A stretch of DNA of 50,487 nucleotides from an uncultured Clostridia bacterium (GTDB taxonomy: Bacteria; Bacillota; Clostridia; Oscillospirales; Acutalibacteraceae), in NCBI GenBank assembly GCA_945874765.1, contig CAMCHQ010000014.1:1-50487 (forward strand). Reading direction: 5' to 3'. The translations under genes and the position numbers were made by a program. This document shows positions 26,070 to 34,969 of the stretch, piece after piece. Each line of letters starts with the position of its first letter. The first letter of the stretch is position 1. Below the pieces are notes generated by a model. The model made no database searches. It was given only the letters and a program-made list of their open reading frames with translations, and had not been told where the DNA came from.

Positions 26070-26740
26070 ATTACACCCATTAATTTAAGCGCTTCTTTTG
26101 CAGCCGCCTGCTCTGCACTTTTCTTGCTTGAACCTTTGCCCTTACCGATAACGTTGGAATTAAGATGAACCTCAACCTCAAACGTTTTTCTGTGGTCGGG
26201 TCCGCTTTCGCCGACAATAACGTAATTTACATTTTCATCTGGGTTTTGCTGAACCACTTCCTGCAAGGTTGTTTTATAATCCTTAAAATTGATATGGTGA
26301 GTTTCAACGGCAGGGGCAAGAAAATGAAGCACAAATTTCTTCGCATTTTCCATACCGCCGTCAAGATATATAGCGGCAATAAGCGCCTCAAACGCATTCT
26401 CCAAAATTGACGGTCTGTCGGCACCGCCCGTATTCGATTCACCCTTGCCTAAAAAGAGGAAGCTTCCGAGTGATATCTGCCTTGCAAAATCGGAAAGCGA
26501 CTGAGTGCAGACGAGAGATGAACGAAGTTTTGACAAATCGCCCTCCGGCATATCGGGGAAGCGGTGGAAAAGGTAATCAGCCGAAATGATAGAAAGCACG
26601 GCGTCACCTAAAAATTCCATTCTCTCGTTACACTTGATTTTATTATGCCTTTCGTTTGCAAAGGAGGAATGAGTAAGCGCCTCCATAAGATAATCTTTAT
26701 TTTTGAAATTATATCCTATTTTATCTTCAATAGTTGCCAT
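26066..26740 (-). CDS. rnc: Ribonuclease III
   Basis: Double-strand-specific endoribonuclease that processes rRNA and mRNA. The 224 residues have the catalytic signature NERMEFLGDAVLS (39-51), the second acidic patch ENAFEALIAAIYLDGG and a C-terminal dsRBD (KTTLQEVVQQNPDENV... GKGSSKKSAEQAAAKEAL). It lies three bases after plsX. Confidence 0.97.
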   Translation of the reverse strand: MATIEDKIGYNFKNKDYLMEALTHSSFANERHNKIKCNERMEFLGDAVLSIISADYLFHRFPDMPEGDLSKLRSSLVCTQSLSDFARQISLGSFLFLGKGESNTGGADRPSILENAFEALIAAIYLDGGMENAKKFVLHFLAPAVETHHINFKDYKTTLQEVVQQNPDENVNYVIVGESGPDHRKTFEVEVHLNSNVIGKGKGSSKKSAEQAAAKEALKLMGVI

Positions 26741-26743
26741 TTT

Positions 26744-27751
26744 TTATTCCTCGTGTGTATTTTTTGAAAATTCCTTTTCAATCGATTTAATCAAATCGTT
26801 ATCCAAAAACCAAACTGCCTGCTTGATTGCATTTTTAAACGTGCGTGCGTCCGCCGAGCCGTGAGCCTTAACAACCGGCTTTTTAACCCCGAGCATTACC
26901 GCACCGCCGTATTCCTTATAGTCAAACTGCTTTTTCATATCGTCAATACCCGATTTAACGCCGAGATACGAGATTTTTGAAAAAACATTTTTCATAAAAG
27001 CGTCTTTAATACCGTTCATCAAAACCTTGGCAACGCCCTCATAAGTTTTAAGAATGAGATTACCCGTAAAGCCGTCGGCAACAACAACGTCAGCGTCGCC
27101 GAACGGAATTTGCCTGCCCTCGATATTGCCGACAAAATTATACGGCGCTTTTTCCATAAGCTCATAAGCCTCTTTAACCGCAGGGGTGCCCTTTGTGCTC
27201 TCCTCGCCGTTATTTGCAAGCGCAACCTTAGGATTTTCGACTTTCATAATCTTTTGCATATAAAGACTGCCCATTTCGCCGAACTGATATAAAAATTCAG
27301 GTCTGCACTCGGCATTTGCACCGCAGTCCATAAGTAAAAACGGCTTTTTTGCACTCGGCATAACGGAAGCAATGGCAGGTCTTTTAACACCCTTAATTCT
27401 CTTAGTGATAAGCGTTGCGCCGACCGTTACACAACCTGTATTGCCGGCACTTACAAAAGCGTCTCCCTCACCCTCGTTTAAAAGTTTAAAGCCGATACCC
27501 ATTGACGAATCCGCCTTTTCTTTAAGAACCGACTTTGCGTCGTCATGCATAGTGATAACCGAATTTGAATTAACTGTATTTACATTTTCGAGTGCAATAT
27601 TATTGTCCTTAATACACTTTTTTATCTCTTCTTCATTGCCGACAAGTATGGGAGTGATACCGTATTCCTCTTTTGCAAGAGCAGTACCTTTAAGTATCTC
27701 AAGCGGAGCATTGTCCCCGCCCATAGCGTCAATAATTATTCTTTTTGACAT
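26744..27751 (-). CDS. plsX: Phosphate acyltransferase PlsX
   Basis: Makes acyl-phosphate from acyl-ACP for phospholipid synthesis at the membrane. The 335 residues begin IIIDAMGGDNAPLEILKG and include SAGNTGCVTVGATL, KPFLLMDCGANAECRPE and VVVADGFTGNLILKT, the family landmarks. In many Firmicutes acpP lies between plsX and rnc; here rnc follows directly. Confidence 0.96.
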   Translation of the reverse strand: MSKRIIIDAMGGDNAPLEILKGTALAKEEYGITPILVGNEEEIKKCIKDNNIALENVNTVNSNSVITMHDDAKSVLKEKADSSMGIGFKLLNEGEGDAFVSAGNTGCVTVGATLITKRIKGVKRPAIASVMPSAKKPFLLMDCGANAECRPEFLYQFGEMGSLYMQKIMKVENPKVALANNGEESTKGTPAVKEAYELMEKAPYNFVGNIEGRQIPFGDADVVVADGFTGNLILKTYEGVAKVLMNGIKDAFMKNVFSKISYLGVKSGIDDMKKQFDYKEYGGAVMLGVKKPVVKAHGSADARTFKNAIKQAVWFLDNDLIKSIEKEFSKNTHEE

Positions 27752-27778
27752 AGTAACATTACACCCTTTCTTTAATTT

Positions 27779-29077
27779 TTATAAAGTTTTCATACTTTCC
27801 CCGAGGCTTTCGAGTGCTCTATTCGCCAAAGCGGCATAGCGTTCGTTTTTATCCCTGATTTTCGGCTCGATTGCAGGGAGCACACCGAAGTTAGCACCCA
27901 TTGGCTGAAAATTCTTAACGCTTTCGTCACTGATATAATCGCTCAAAGCGCCTATCATAGTAACGTTTGACAAAGTAAACGGCTCTTTACCCTCGGCTTT
28001 TTTTACGGCATTGATACCTGCCATAATTCCGCTTGCCGCACTCTCCATATATCCCTCAACACCGGTGATTTGACCGGCAAAGAAGAGGTTATTTTTATTT
28101 TTGAATGAGAAATCGTTATTAAGAAGTTTCGGAGAATTTAAAAACGAATTTCTATGCATTACGCCGTAGCGCACAAACTGTGCATTTTCAAGACCGGGAA
28201 TCATAGAAAAAACACGCTTTTGCTCGCCGAACTTCAAATTTGTTTGAAAACCTACAAGGTTGAACATAGTGCCCTTTGAATTTTCACGTCTTAACTGAAC
28301 GCAAGCCCAAGGTCTGTGCCCCGTATTCGGATTGATAAGACCGACCGGCTTCATAGGGCCGAAACGTGGAGCGTCAAGTCCTCTTTTGGCAAGCTTTTCA
28401 ATCGGCATACAGCCCTCATAAACGTCAAAATCGTGAACAATTGCACCCTCGGCATTAACAAGCTCATTGATGAAAGCCTCATACTCCGCCTTATTAAAAG
28501 GGCAATTGATATAATCGTCGTCACCGCCACGTTCATAACGGGAAGCGCCGAAAGCCTTGGACATATCGACACTCTCGGCAGTAACGATAGGAGCGGCGGC
28601 GTCATAAAACGAAAGATACCCGCCCGTAATATCGCTGATACTTTTTGCAAGAGCACCGTCGGTTAAAGGGCCTGTCGCAACAATTGTTATTGTATCTTCG
28701 TCAAGTTCCAAATCCTCGACAATTTCGTTAATCACCTCGATATTGGGGTGAGATTTGATTTTTTCAGTCACGCTTTTTGAGAAAATATCCCTGTCAACCG
28801 CCAAAGCACCGCCTGCCGGAACACTCGACTGCCTTGCAATCGGGACTGTGAGAGAGCCTAAACGAGCCATTTCCTCTTTCAAAAGACCTGCCGCACTTTC
28901 GATACGGGAAGCCTTGAGAGAATTGGAGCAGACAAGCTCACAAAACAAGTCGGACTTATGCGCCTCACTCTTTTTAATCGGCTTCATCTCATAAAGCGAA
29001 ACTTTATATCCTTTATTTGCAATCTGCCACGCAGCCTCAACACCTGCAAGACCTGCGCCGATAACTTTAAATTTCAT
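27779..29077 (-). CDS. trmFO: tRNA (m5U54) methyltransferase TrmFO
   Basis: Folate- and FAD-dependent enzyme that makes ribothymidine at tRNA position 54. The 432 residues start with the FAD-binding VIGAGLAGVEAAWQIANKGYKVSLYEM and contain CSNSLKASR, the catalytic-cysteine region, FAGQITGVEGYMESAASGIMAG and the family end. The topA-trmFO pair is conserved across Firmicutes. It begins 12 bases after topA. Confidence 0.96.
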   Translation of the reverse strand: MKFKVIGAGLAGVEAAWQIANKGYKVSLYEMKPIKKSEAHKSDLFCELVCSNSLKASRIESAAGLLKEEMARLGSLTVPIARQSSVPAGGALAVDRDIFSKSVTEKIKSHPNIEVINEIVEDLELDEDTITIVATGPLTDGALAKSISDITGGYLSFYDAAAPIVTAESVDMSKAFGASRYERGGDDDYINCPFNKAEYEAFINELVNAEGAIVHDFDVYEGCMPIEKLAKRGLDAPRFGPMKPVGLINPNTGHRPWACVQLRRENSKGTMFNLVGFQTNLKFGEQKRVFSMIPGLENAQFVRYGVMHRNSFLNSPKLLNNDFSFKNKNNLFFAGQITGVEGYMESAASGIMAGINAVKKAEGKEPFTLSNVTMIGALSDYISDESVKNFQPMGANFGVLPAIEPKIRDKNERYAALANRALESLGESMKTL

Positions 29078-29089
29078 ATAAAATACCGT

Positions 29090-31189
29090 TTATTCTTCTG
29101 TTTTCTTTTTTCTCGGAGCCGGCTTTGTAAAACCGCATCCCTCTGTATCCGGACAATAGAGAACGTTGCCCTTGCGTTTAAACAGCGACTTGCCGCAGCG
29201 TGGGCAAACCTCGTCACTCGGTGCGTCCCAAGTCATAAAGTTACACTTAGGATAATTTGAACAGCCGTAGAAAGACGAACCTCTCTTAGTTTTCTTCTCT
29301 ATTACGTCACCGCCGCACTCAGGGCACTTAGCCTTAGTTCTGAAAATAAGCGGTTTTGTATTTTTACACTCGGGATAGCCGGGGCATGCAAGGAATTTGC
29401 CGAATCTGCCGACTTTAATAACCATTTTTCTGCCGCACTTTTCGCAAACTTCGTCGGTTTCCTCTTCTTTAAGTTTAATCTTAACGCCCTGCATTTCCTC
29501 TTTTGCTTTTTCAAGCGGTTTTTCAAAATCGTCATAATAAAGGCGAATCATATCTTTATAATTCTTTTCGCCCGAGTCGATTTTATCAAGGTCAGCCTCC
29601 ATTTTAGAGGTGTATTTAACATTAACGATATTAGGCATTTTATCTTTGAGAAGATTTGTTACAGCCTCACCGAGTTCTGTCGGTACAAACTGCTTGCCCT
29701 CACGCTTAACATATTCACGGTTGAGAATAGTTGACGTGATAGTAACATAAGTTGACGGTCTGCCCACACCGTTTTCTTCAAGCGCTTTGGTAAGCGAAGC
29801 CTCTGTATATCTTGCCGGAGGCTGAGTGAAGTGCTGATTGCCCAAAATACTTTTAAGTTTAAGCTCGTCGCCCTCTTTAAGCGGTGGGAGAGGAGAAGCG
29901 CTGTCGCTCTTTTCATCGTCAACCTTTTCCTCATAAAGTTTTGTAAAGCCGTCAAACTTAACGGTATAACCTGTAGCGGTGAAGATATATTCCCCTGCTT
30001 CAATCTCGATTTTCATAGTTTCCTGCAAGCAAGATTCCATAAGAGAAGCAATAAATCTTTCCCATACAAGTTTATAAATTTTAAATTGGTCATTTGTCAA
30101 ATAAGGCTTAACCTGCTCGGGTGTAACCTTAGGCATTGACGGTCTGATAGCTTCGTGGCCGTCCTGAATATTGCTCTTTGACTTGAAATATCTCGGCTTT
30201 TTAGGGAGATACTTTTCGCCGTAAGTTTCTGTAATAAACTCGTTACCTGCCGCTCTTGCCTCTTCGGAAATACGAAGCGAGTCGGTTCTCATATAAGTGA
30301 TAAGACCGACTGTGCCGAGCTCTCCTGCCTCAACGCCTTCATAAAGTTCCTGCGCCGCTTTCATCGTTCTTCTTGCCTGGAATGAAAGACGTCTTGAAGC
30401 CTCCTGCTGAAGAGTTGAAGTGATAAACGGAGGAGTAGGATTTTTCTTTCTGCTTCCCTTTTTAACGCTTTTTACAACATAGCTTGCGCCGTCAAGGTCT
30501 GAAAGAACGCTGTCGCTTTGCTCTTTATTTTCAATCTTGATTTTTTCGCCGCCTTTAGTTGAAAGAGAGGCTGAAAATACTTTTCTTTCAGGTGGATTTG
30601 TAAACTTAGCGTCAATTGACCAGTATTCCTCTGCCTTGAAAGCACGTATTTCGTTTTCCCTATCAACAATAAGGCGAAGCGCTACAGACTGAACACGGCC
30701 TGCCGAAAGACCTCTCCTGATTTTTTGAGAAATGAACGGGGAAAGTTTATAACCGATAAGGCGGTCGAGAATACGTCTTGCCTGCTGAGCGTCAACCAAA
30801 TCAATATCGATTTGGCGGGGAGCAGCCATACCGTTTTTAACTCCGTTTTTTGTGATTTCGTTAAATGTAACTCTGTTTTTATCTTTAAGGTCAAGACCCA
30901 AAAGAGTGGCAAGGTGCCATGAAATAGCTTCTCCCTCACGGTCGGGGTCGGTTGCGAGATAAACGTAGTCCGCCTTGTCTGCCTTTTTCTTAAGCTCTTT
31001 AACGAAGTTTTCCTTTCCCTTTATTACCGCATATTTCGGTTCAAAATCATTTTTGATATCAACGCTGAGCCTTGCTGCCGGTAAATCCCTGACGTGACCC
31101 ATTGACGCAACAACGTCGTAGCCCTTGCCGAGATAACCCTTGATATTTTTTGCCTTTGCAGGTGACTCCACAATTACTAATTTAGACAT
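29090..31189 (-). CDS. topA: DNA topoisomerase I
   Basis: Type IA topoisomerase relaxing negative supercoils. The 699 residues have the Toprim domain (KLVIVESPAKAKNIKGYLG, ATDPDREGEAISWHL), the catalytic-tyrosine motif GLITYMRTDSLRIS near residue 300, and three C-terminal Cys4 zinc ribbons (CEKCGRKM, CPECGGDV, CPRCGKSL). It lies between dprA and trmFO, the usual order. Confidence 0.97.
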   Translation of the reverse strand: MSKLVIVESPAKAKNIKGYLGKGYDVVASMGHVRDLPAARLSVDIKNDFEPKYAVIKGKENFVKELKKKADKADYVYLATDPDREGEAISWHLATLLGLDLKDKNRVTFNEITKNGVKNGMAAPRQIDIDLVDAQQARRILDRLIGYKLSPFISQKIRRGLSAGRVQSVALRLIVDRENEIRAFKAEEYWSIDAKFTNPPERKVFSASLSTKGGEKIKIENKEQSDSVLSDLDGASYVVKSVKKGSRKKNPTPPFITSTLQQEASRRLSFQARRTMKAAQELYEGVEAGELGTVGLITYMRTDSLRISEEARAAGNEFITETYGEKYLPKKPRYFKSKSNIQDGHEAIRPSMPKVTPEQVKPYLTNDQFKIYKLVWERFIASLMESCLQETMKIEIEAGEYIFTATGYTVKFDGFTKLYEEKVDDEKSDSASPLPPLKEGDELKLKSILGNQHFTQPPARYTEASLTKALEENGVGRPSTYVTITSTILNREYVKREGKQFVPTELGEAVTNLLKDKMPNIVNVKYTSKMEADLDKIDSGEKNYKDMIRLYYDDFEKPLEKAKEEMQGVKIKLKEEETDEVCEKCGRKMVIKVGRFGKFLACPGYPECKNTKPLIFRTKAKCPECGGDVIEKKTKRGSSFYGCSNYPKCNFMTWDAPSDEVCPRCGKSLFKRKGNVLYCPDTEGCGFTKPAPRKKKTEE

Positions 31190-31202
31190 ATTTTATTTCC
31201 TT

Positions 31203-32465
31203 TCAGGATTTTTTAAACCTCTTACCCGAGGCGCTTATTATCAATTTTTTAATTTCGAGAAATGTCAAAGCTGCCAAAACCTTAGAAGCCGGCAAACCCG
31301 ATTTTGCGATTATTTCATCAACATGAGTGAAGTTTTCGCCGATACAGTCATAAACGGTTTTATATTCTCCCTCAAGCTTTGCTGCATTTTCTTCGATTTT
31401 AATTCTGTTTTTTCTTCCCTCTTCAAGTTTTTCAAAGGAATATTTTTTATCAATTTGATTGTTTTCGGGCGTCGGCTTTGCATTAAGCTCCTTCGCCGTC
31501 TTTTTCTTAACAATGGAAGTGTCAAGCCGAGTTTCGCTGTCATCAAGCGCTATTTCATTTGAACCTCTTATTTTTGATAAATTGAGTGTAGGATAATCCT
31601 CTTCATAAGCCTCAACAACATTAATGGGATTGACTGCGACCTTTGCACCGTCCTCTATAAGTTTATTCGTGCCTGAATATTCGCTTGAAAAAATAGATGA
31701 CGGAATAGCGTAAATATCACGTCCCTGCTCCGTTGCAAGCCTAGCGGTGATAAGACTTCCGCTTTTTATTCCTGCCTCAACCACCAAAACGCCGAGGCTC
31801 AAACCGCTGATAATACGGTTTCTTAAAGGAAAACTTCTCCTGCTTACAGGTTCGTTCGGCTGATATTCGGTTACAAGAGCACCGTTTTGCCTAATCATAT
31901 TTCGCAAATTTTCATTAGATTTCAAATAATTACTTCCAAGACCGCTGCCCAAAACAGCAACAGTTTTGCCGCCGCAGGCAAGAGCGCCCAAATGAGAATA
32001 CGTATCAACCCCCAAAGCGCCGCCGCTTACAACAAGCGCACCTGCCTCGGTAATACCCTTAGCCATAATATGCGCCGCCTTAATAGCGTACTCGCTTGCC
32101 TTTCTCGTGCCTACCATACCGATACACACAAGATTATCAATATCGGGAAGAACACCGTCGATATACAAAACGGCAGGAGGATTAGGTATTTCTTTAAGCC
32201 TTTCGGGATAAGCCACGTCCTCAAAGTCAACAGCCTTATAGCCGTTATTCATACATTCAAAAATGACCTTATCGCTCATTTTGATATCGGTATTAATCAT
32301 TTTTTCAACCTGACGGTATGACAAAACGGGGCTCATTCTCCATTCGTCTTCACCGAGGTCATAAAGAACTTTGGCACTTTTATATTCGCCGATTATTTTA
32401 TTTATTTTTGCGCCGTATCCAAGTGCATTTTGAAGCCAAATCCAATATCTTAAATTCTCACTCAT
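31203..32465 (-). CDS. dprA: DNA processing protein DprA
   Basis: Loads RecA on incoming single-stranded DNA during transformation. The 420 residues from the ATG at 32465 have an N-terminal SAM-like domain, a Rossmann fold with GMVGTRKASEYA, VSGGALGVDTYSH and SGSLITARLATEQGRDIYAIP, and a C-terminal winged helix (VDEIIAKSGLPASKVLAAL). The start was chosen because it overlaps the preceding stop as ATGA with GGGAG upstream; a second ATG 15 bases earlier is possible. Presence of dprA alone does not prove competence. Confidence 0.95.
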   Translation of the reverse strand: MSENLRYWIWLQNALGYGAKINKIIGEYKSAKVLYDLGEDEWRMSPVLSYRQVEKMINTDIKMSDKVIFECMNNGYKAVDFEDVAYPERLKEIPNPPAVLYIDGVLPDIDNLVCIGMVGTRKASEYAIKAAHIMAKGITEAGALVVSGGALGVDTYSHLGALACGGKTVAVLGSGLGSNYLKSNENLRNMIRQNGALVTEYQPNEPVSRRSFPLRNRIISGLSLGVLVVEAGIKSGSLITARLATEQGRDIYAIPSSIFSSEYSGTNKLIEDGAKVAVNPINVVEAYEEDYPTLNLSKIRGSNEIALDDSETRLDTSIVKKKTAKELNAKPTPENNQIDKKYSFEKLEEGRKNRIKIEENAAKLEGEYKTVYDCIGENFTHVDEIIAKSGLPASKVLAALTFLEIKKLIISASGKRFKKS

Positions 32466-33238
32466 CTTTGCATCTCCCACATAGTTATGGCTGCTGCCAC
32501 GTGTGCATTAAGACTTTCAGCACGGCCGGGCATAGGAATTGTTATTTTTTCATCGCACATTGCCATTACCTCATCACTCACGCCGTTAGCCTCATTACCG
32601 ATAACGCAAAGGCAGGAGGGCGGAAAATTGATTTCGTTAATCTTCTTTGCCGAAGCGTCGGGAGAAGTGGCAAAAGATTTAATTTCAAGTTTTTTTGCCT
32701 GCTTTAAAATATCAATAAGGCTCAAACATTCAAAAACGTCAATCCTCAAAACCGAACCCATTGAAGCACGCAAAACTTTAGGATTATAAACATCGCACCC
32801 ACCGCCGACAATTACGCCGTCGATACCGAGTGCCTCCGCCGTTCTGATAACCGTGCCGAGGTTGCCCGGGTCCTGAAGATTATCCGTTGCGATATATTTC
32901 TTACCCTCTTGAAGATTAATATTATCGCTTTTCATTTTGCAAACGGCAAAAACGCCCTGCGCATTTTTCGTCTCACTCAGCTTTTGAGAAAGAGTGTCGC
33001 TTATAAAATATGACGCCTTGCTTTTCTTTTGCATTAAAACGGACTGCTCAAAATACCTTTCGTTTGCGCTTTCCGTTATCAAAAAAGTTTCAACCTCATA
33101 AAAAGAGTTAAGGACGTCAAAAACAAGCCTTGCCCCTTCAAGAACAAACAAGCCCTGCGCCCTGCGCTCCTTGGAAGAGGTAAAGAGTTTTTTAACGCCC
33201 TTTATTATATCGTTATTTTTACCTGTGATTTTTTCCAT
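32462..33238 (-). CDS. TrmH/SpoU-family RNA 2'-O-methyltransferase
   Basis: A 258-residue SPOUT methyltransferase that should methylate a ribose in rRNA or tRNA. An N-terminal substrate-binding domain (about 1-95) is followed by the trefoil-knot motifs DNLQDPGNLGTVIRTAEALG, CLCVIGNEANGVSDEV and IPMPGRAESLNAHVAAAI. It resembles RlmB/TsnR-type enzymes; the exact site is not readable. The ATG at 33238 follows TTGGAG; a TTG at 33250 is less likely. It opens the long minus-strand operon. Confidence 0.93.
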   Translation of the reverse strand: MEKITGKNNDIIKGVKKLFTSSKERRAQGLFVLEGARLVFDVLNSFYEVETFLITESANERYFEQSVLMQKKSKASYFISDTLSQKLSETKNAQGVFAVCKMKSDNINLQEGKKYIATDNLQDPGNLGTVIRTAEALGIDGVIVGGGCDVYNPKVLRASMGSVLRIDVFECLSLIDILKQAKKLEIKSFATSPDASAKKINEINFPPSCLCVIGNEANGVSDEVMAMCDEKITIPMPGRAESLNAHVAAAITMWEMQR

Positions 33239-33333
33239 ACACAACTCCAAGAAAGTGTGCCAATAATTTACATTCGTTTAAAGAAATCACTGACTGCATT
33301 ATTATTATATATTATATTATTTATATATATTAC

Positions 33334-33362
33334 ATTATAAGCAAAAAAATTTCAATACCCAA
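33334..33362 (-). promoter_or_regulatory. Promoter of the long minus-strand operon
   Basis: TTGGGT (33362-33357) and TATAAT (33339-33334) with a 17-base spacer lie about 95 bases before the first gene. The -35 is weak; the leader between is very AT-rich. Confidence 0.5.
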
Positions 33363-33377
33363 AATAAATTTTTTCAA

Positions 33378-33414
33378 TAAAAAAGGCGCAACGCCGAACA
33401 AAGGTGTTACGCCT
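33378..33414 (-). terminator. Terminator of the small secreted-protein gene
   Basis: On the minus strand AGGCGTAAC...GTTGCGCCT forms an imperfect stem followed by a T-tract, six bases after the stop codon. Confidence 0.8.
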
Positions 33415-33419
33415 GAAAG

Positions 33420-34229
33420 TTATTTTGTTTTAATTGATTTTACCTTAGACCAAGAGGAATAAACAGTCTTGCCGTTTTGAGTTTTATATGTTCTTACTTT
33501 GACATAATATTTTTTATTGCTCTTGAGTTTTTTAACGGTCGATTTTGAGGATTTAACCTTGACTGTTTTAGTAGTCTTTTTAGTGAATTTCTTGCTTGTG
33601 GAAAGTTTAATCTGATAGCCGGAAGCGACTTTATTATTAGAATTATTTACGGTAATTTTCTTTTTACCGCCTTTGAGTGAATAGATTTTCGGAGTTTTAA
33701 GTTTCTTTTTTGTATCGCCTGCCGTTTTGTAAGAATAACCGCAAAGAGAGCAGGTATATGTGCTATATCCGTTTTCAAAATAAGTAGGAGCGGTTGTTAC
33801 GACATCAAAATAATGAGTGCAGACATAATTTGAAAGCGAAAACGTATAGTCGCCTATGCTCACTATTTTGAAATAGTAAGTACCCTTTGAAAAATCGAAA
33901 TTTTTAGTCGAAGTCTTTTTCTGCGCCTTATCGCCGAAAACGTAGACGGTATCTAAAATATTTTTATCGTCATTTTGGTAAATTTCAACGGTGGATACGG
34001 AATTTGAAGCAAGCGACAAAGTGAATTTTCCCGCCTGATTTGAGTCAAATTTAAACCAATACGAGCCTGTAATTTCAGTAGCCGGACGGTTATAAACCTT
34101 GCCTGTTTCAAGGCTTTCGGCACTTTGAAAAGTATTTTTACCCATATCGTCGGCAAAAGCGACATTGGCACAAAAAACGCTTGTAAAAAGCATCATAAAT
34201 GCGAGTAAAACGCTTGAAATTTTCTTCAT
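33420..34229 (-). CDS. Secreted PPC/Fn3-like protein
   Basis: A 269-residue exported protein of unknown function. The signal peptide is MKKISSVLLAFMMLFTSVFC...AFA. Residues about 30-135 resemble a bacterial pre-peptidase C-terminal (PPC) domain (GSYWFKFDSNQAGKFTLSL, GTYYFKIVSIGDYTFSL). Then a CTHYFDVV...YTCSLCGYSY segment gives a CxxC ribbon-like motif, and a C-terminal Fn3-like domain ends SKVKSIKTK, nearly identical to the tail of the large protein at 6969-9302. A cysteine at the end of the signal peptide could also suggest a lipoprotein, but the lipobox is poor. It has its own promoter and terminator. Confidence 0.85.
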   Translation of the reverse strand: MKKISSVLLAFMMLFTSVFCANVAFADDMGKNTFQSAESLETGKVYNRPATEITGSYWFKFDSNQAGKFTLSLASNSVSTVEIYQNDDKNILDTVYVFGDKAQKKTSTKNFDFSKGTYYFKIVSIGDYTFSLSNYVCTHYFDVVTTAPTYFENGYSTYTCSLCGYSYKTAGDTKKKLKTPKIYSLKGGKKKITVNNSNNKVASGYQIKLSTSKKFTKKTTKTVKVKSSKSTVKKLKSNKKYYVKVRTYKTQNGKTVYSSWSKVKSIKTK

Positions 34230-34263
34230 AAAACATCACCCTTTCGGTATTTATATCATAATC

Positions 34264-34292
34264 ATAATATCACTTTTTTATACAATTGTCAA
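34264..34292 (-). promoter_or_regulatory. Promoter of the small secreted-protein gene
   Basis: TTGACA (34292-34287) and TATTAT (34269-34264) with a 17-base spacer, 35 bases before the start codon. Confidence 0.85.
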
Positions 34293-34380
34293 AATATTTT
34301 TTCAGTTTAAATGCAGTTTAAATTTATGCTTTACAATTATGGTATGAAGGTTTAAAATATAAACAAATCAAAGAAAAGAG

Positions 34381-34803
34381 ATGGGAAATATGTGGGCAGT
34401 ATTTGCGGTTTTATCGGCGGTTTTTGCGGCTCTTACATCAATTTTGGCAAAGGTCGGTATTGAGGATGTCGACTCAAATCTTGCAACGGCAATCAGGACT
34501 GTTGTAGTTGTTGCAATGTCGTGGCTTATGGTATTTATCACCAATGCGCAATCGGGCATAACAAATATCAGCAAAAAAAGTTGGATATTCCTTATTTTAT
34601 CGGGACTTGCGACGGGTGCTTCGTGGCTTTGCTACTACAAGGCAATACAAATGGGCGAGGTTTCAAAGGTTGTTCCTATTGATAAATTAAGCGTTGTAAT
34701 CACTCTTGTTTTGGCATTTGTATTTCTCCACGAGGAATTTAATACAAAGTCGCTTATCGGCTGTATTTTAATTACCGCCGGCACACTTGTAATGGTGTTA
34801 TAA
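34381..34803 (+). CDS. Half-size EamA-family (DMT) transporter
   Basis: A 140-residue membrane protein with about five hydrophobic segments: MWAVFAVLSAVFAALTSILA, AIRTVVVVAMSWLMVFI, SWIFLILSGLATGASWLCYY, SVVITLVLAFVFLHEEF and LIGCILITAGTLVMVL. It corresponds to one EamA repeat, so it should work as a homodimer like small multidrug/metabolite transporters. The conserved YYKAIQMGEVSKVVPIDKLS is typical of EamA. Two in-frame starts (34381 and 34390) have similar purine-rich upstream sequence. It is the only gene in its unit. The substrate is unknown. Confidence 0.88.
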   Translation: MGNMWAVFAVLSAVFAALTSILAKVGIEDVDSNLATAIRTVVVVAMSWLMVFITNAQSGITNISKKSWIFLILSGLATGASWLCYYKAIQMGEVSKVVPIDKLSVVITLVLAFVFLHEEFNTKSLIGCILITAGTLVMVL

Positions 34804-34899
34804 ATTTTAATAAATCGACAGTTTGAAGCACTTCGGGAAAATGAGATAAATTCGGTGTTTTGAAAGTGATAATGTTTTATTTCCACTTGCTACGAAACA

Positions 34900-34968
34900 G
34901 TACACTGTACCATTTCTCCCAAATTCACTTGTGAATTTGGAGCCACGTGTCTCTTGTGCTTCGCACAA
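34900..34968. repeat. Three consecutive palindromes between EamA gene and sigG
   Basis: GTACA-C-TGTAC (34900-34910), CCAAATTCAC-TT-GTGAATTTGG (34919-34940) and TTGTGC-TTC-GCACAA (34954-34968) lie in a row between convergent genes. None is followed by a clean T-tract, so they look more like repeat-type palindromes than simple terminators, although the middle one could terminate weakly. Confidence 0.6.
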
Positions 34969-34969
34969 T

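Noticed and set aside
34303-34324. CAGTTTAAAT tandem pair before the EamA gene as an operator
   Set aside because: Only about 10 bases twice in very AT-rich DNA, and no clear promoter could be placed; too weak to call.
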